Assembly (NCBI RefSeq): GCF_017304635.1
Contig: NZ_JAFKMA010000006.1
Coordinates: forward strand, 62,001-126,000
Direction of reading: 5' to 3'
Length of the DNA stretch: 64,000 bases
Source of the DNA: Sphingomonas sp.
Lineage (GTDB): Bacteria; Pseudomonadota; Alphaproteobacteria; Sphingomonadales; Sphingomonadaceae
Of this stretch, positions 61,910 through 64,000 are shown in pieces. The translations under genes were made by a program, and so were the position numbers. The notes under the pieces are model-generated. The model was not told the origin of the DNA. It searched no databases and saw only the letters and a program-made list of their open reading frames with translations. The stretch's first letter is position 1; each line of letters begins with the position of its first letter.

Positions 61910-64000
61910 ATGAGCTTCCGCAACATCTCCGCCTGGTCGATCCGCAACCCGGTCCCCAGCATCGTCCTGTTCTTCATGCTGACCGTCGCGGGGCTGTTCA
62001 GCTTCCGCACGATGCCGGTCAATAACGATCCCGACATCGATTTCCCGGTCGTGATCGTCAACGTGTCGCAGCCCGGCGCCGCGCCGACCGAGCTTGAGAA
62101 CCAGGTGACGCAGAAGGTCGAGGCGGCGGTACGCAGCCTGGACGGGATCGACGAGATCAACTCGAACGTCAGCGAGGGATCGTCGACCACCATCGTCCAG
62201 CTCGCGATCGGCACCCCGATCGACCGCGCGGTAGAGGACGTGCGCAGCGCCATCCAGCAGATCCGCGGCTCGCTGCCCGACGGCATCCTCGAACCGCAGG
62301 TGTCGCGCGTCAACACGACCGGCAACGACCTGGCCAGCTATGCCGCGATCGCGACCGACATGACGGTCGAGGAACTGAGCTGGTACATCGACAATACCGT
62401 GACCAAGGAATTGCAGGCGGTGCCCGGCATGGCCACCGTCGAGCGCAACGGCGGCGTCAATCGCGAAATCCTGGTCAAGCTCGATCCGGCCAAGCTGCAA
62501 TCGCTCGGCCTGACCGCCTCCGCGGTCAATGCGCAGTTGCGCCAGGTCAACCTGAACACCGCCGGCGGGCGCGCCCAGATCGCCGGGTCGGAGGAAAGCG
62601 TGCGCGTGCTGGGCAACGCGCCCAACGCCTATGCGCTCGGCCAGACCCAGATCGCGGTCGGCGGCGGCCGCATCGTCAAGCTGAGCGACATCGCGACCGT
62701 GGTCGACCAGTTCGCCGAACAGCGCTCCGCCTCGCAGCTCGACGGTCGCCAAGTCATCAGCTTCGATTTCCAGCGCGCCAAGGGCGCGTCGGACGTCAGC
62801 GTGTTCCACGACGCCGAGGCCAAGCTGCTGGCGCTCGAGAAGAAGGACCCGCGCGTCCACTTCCAGCTGATCGAGAACAACACCGAATATGCCGAGAAGC
62901 AGTATCATTCGGCGATCGAGGCGATGGTCGAGGGCGCCGCGCTGGCGGTCGTCGTGGTGTTCCTGTTCCTGCGCGACTGGCGCGCGACCGCGATCTCCGC
63001 GCTCGCCATCCCGCTGTCGGCGATCCCGACCTTCTGGATCATGGACCTGATGGGGTTCACGCTGAACCAGATGACCCTGCTCGCGCTCAGCCTGGTGGCG
63101 GGCGTGCTGGTCGACGACGCGATCGTGGAGATCGAGAACATCGTCCGCCACATGCGCATGGGCAAGACCGCGTACCAGGCGTCGATCGACGCCGCCGACG
63201 AGATCGGCATCGCGGTGCTGGCGACGACCATGTCGATCGTCGCCGTCTTCCTGCCGTGCGGCCTGATGCCGGGCGTGTCGGGCCAGTTCTTCAAGAACTT
63301 CGCGCTGACCGTCGTCGTCTCGGTGCTGATCTCGCTGGCGGTCGCGCGCCTCATCACGCCGATGATCGCGGCCTATTTCCTGAAAGCGAAGGGCCACGCG
63401 TCGCATGGCGAAGGCCGATTGATGGACAAGTATATGGGGGCGCTGCGCTGGACGCTGCGCCACCGCTGGTCGTCGATCGTCGCCGGGGCGGTCGCGCTGA
63501 TCCTCACCGGGTTCATGTTCGCGATCCTGCCGCAATCGTTCCAGCCCGATCAGGATCAGGATTCGTCGACCGCCTCGATCGAGATGGTGCCCGGCACCAC
63601 GCTCGCGCAGACGCAGGCGGTGGTCGATCGCGTCGCCGCCTTGCTCCGCGCGCAGCCGCAGGTCCAGCACGTCTACAGCCGCGCCGGCGTCGGCAGCGGC
63701 CGCGTCGAGGCGATCTTCAGGAAGGACAAGGACAAGAAGAGCGTCAAGTTCGAGCGCGACCTGGCGCCGACGCTGGCGGCGATCCCCGACGCGCGGGTGA
63801 CGTTCCGCTCGCAGCAGGGCTGGGGCTCGTCGGGCCGCGACCTGACGCTCGTGCTGGGCGGGGCCGATCCCAAGCAGCTCAACGACGTCGCGCAGAAGAT
63901 CGTGGCGCAGATGGCGTCGCTGAAAAGCGTGGTCGCGCCGCGCGTGCAGGGCGACCTGCAACAACCGGAGCTGGAGATCCGCCCGCGCTTCGACCTCGCC
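61910..64000 (+). CDS. RND efflux permease, C-terminus cut by window edge
   Basis: The first 697 residues of an AcrB/MexB-class hydrophobe/amphiphile efflux permease. Visible are the first helix (NPVPSIVLFFMLTVAGLFSFRTMPV), periplasmic porter segments, and the second helix block starting at ALAVVVVFLFLRDWRATAISALAIPLSAIPTFWIMDLMGFTLNQMTLLALSLVAGVLVDDAIVEIENI. The paired Asp of the proton relay (LVDDAIV) is intact. SIVAVFLPCGLMPGVSGQFFKNFALTVV and a second periplasmic loop follow to the edge. It is co-transcribed with the adaptor. The substrates, and whether an outer-membrane factor follows, cannot be seen. Confidence 0.95.
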   Translation, partial: MSFRNISAWSIRNPVPSIVLFFMLTVAGLFSFRTMPVNNDPDIDFPVVIVNVSQPGAAPTELENQVTQKVEAAVRSLDGIDEINSNVSEGSSTTIVQLAIGTPIDRAVEDVRSAIQQIRGSLPDGILEPQVSRVNTTGNDLASYAAIATDMTVEELSWYIDNTVTKELQAVPGMATVERNGGVNREILVKLDPAKLQSLGLTASAVNAQLRQVNLNTAGGRAQIAGSEESVRVLGNAPNAYALGQTQIAVGGGRIVKLSDIATVVDQFAEQRSASQLDGRQVISFDFQRAKGASDVSVFHDAEAKLLALEKKDPRVHFQLIENNTEYAEKQYHSAIEAMVEGAALAVVVVFLFLRDWRATAISALAIPLSAIPTFWIMDLMGFTLNQMTLLALSLVAGVLVDDAIVEIENIVRHMRMGKTAYQASIDAADEIGIAVLATTMSIVAVFLPCGLMPGVSGQFFKNFALTVVVSVLISLAVARLITPMIAAYFLKAKGHASHGEGRLMDKYMGALRWTLRHRWSSIVAGAVALILTGFMFAILPQSFQPDQDQDSSTASIEMVPGTTLAQTQAVVDRVAALLRAQPQVQHVYSRAGVGSGRVEAIFRKDKDKKSVKFERDLAPTLAAIPDARVTFRSQQGWGSSGRDLTLVLGGADPKQLNDVAQKIVAQMASLKSVVAPRVQGDLQQPELEIRPRFDLA

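Overview
The window is high-GC chromosomal DNA of an alphaproteobacterium, most likely a Sphingomonas or close relative in the Sphingomonadaceae. The evidence is the gene set: a CcrM-type GANTC methyltransferase and the CtrA inhibitor SciP, a split PntA transhydrogenase, a single-helix aa3-oxidase subunit IV, a short AtpC, the HisZ-PurA neighbourhood, DUF6456, and a hairpin leader resembling the alphaproteobacterial serC RNA. No rRNA, CRISPR array, prophage or intact insertion sequence is visible. One tRNA gene, tRNA-Val(UAC), is present.

Layout. 1-14.3 kb: a partial secreted protein, YraN, gshB, a DedA protein, xerC, a MACPF-like/jacalin-like protein, priA, a membrane-anchored trypsin-like protease, a CPBP protease, ada, a cation:proton antiporter and a three-gene minus-strand cluster. 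14.5-19.7 kb: F1-ATPase genes atpHAGDC. 19.7-25.6 kb: a hybrid histidine kinase, dapF, a divergent DUF6456/XRE pair, a GFA protein, tRNA-Val and a winged-helix protein. 25.7-31.8 kb: the transhydrogenase operon with oxidase subunit IV, a sigma-54 activator and folP. 31.9-36 kb: ccrM, rnhB, a ThiD-glyoxalase fusion and pheA. 36-45.6 kb: a cytochrome c, a LOG protein, an extensin-like lipoprotein, serC-serA, a small four-helix-bundle cassette, hisZ, a two-gene island and purA. 45.6-50 kb: a MITE-like element, a secreted low-complexity protein, then dnaJ-like/yihY/fabI/aroC as a minus-strand operon. 50-64 kb: the NHEJ genes ligD and ku, pdxH, a cation efflux protein, a PhzF protein, a thioesterase, mnmA, sciP, a GlsB-type stress protein, a SIMPL protein and the start of an RND efflux operon that runs off the right edge.

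Core metabolism (ATP synthase, transhydrogenase, serine, histidine, purine, folate and aromatic amino-acid synthesis, fatty-acid elongation) is interleaved with cell-cycle control. The ccrM upstream region holds two GANTC sites, a perfect DnaA box and two TTAACGA motifs, and sciP lies about 25 kb away.

The most striking non-gene structure is a dense set of short palindromic repeats. They sit between co-transcribed genes, including all three gaps after atpA. Two appear to have entered coding sequence in frame: one 108-base element in ligD and one 28-base repeat in atpG. A four-helix-bundle gene is bracketed exactly by four copies of a heptamer on each side in inverted orientation, wedged between the serA stop codon and the hisZ start.
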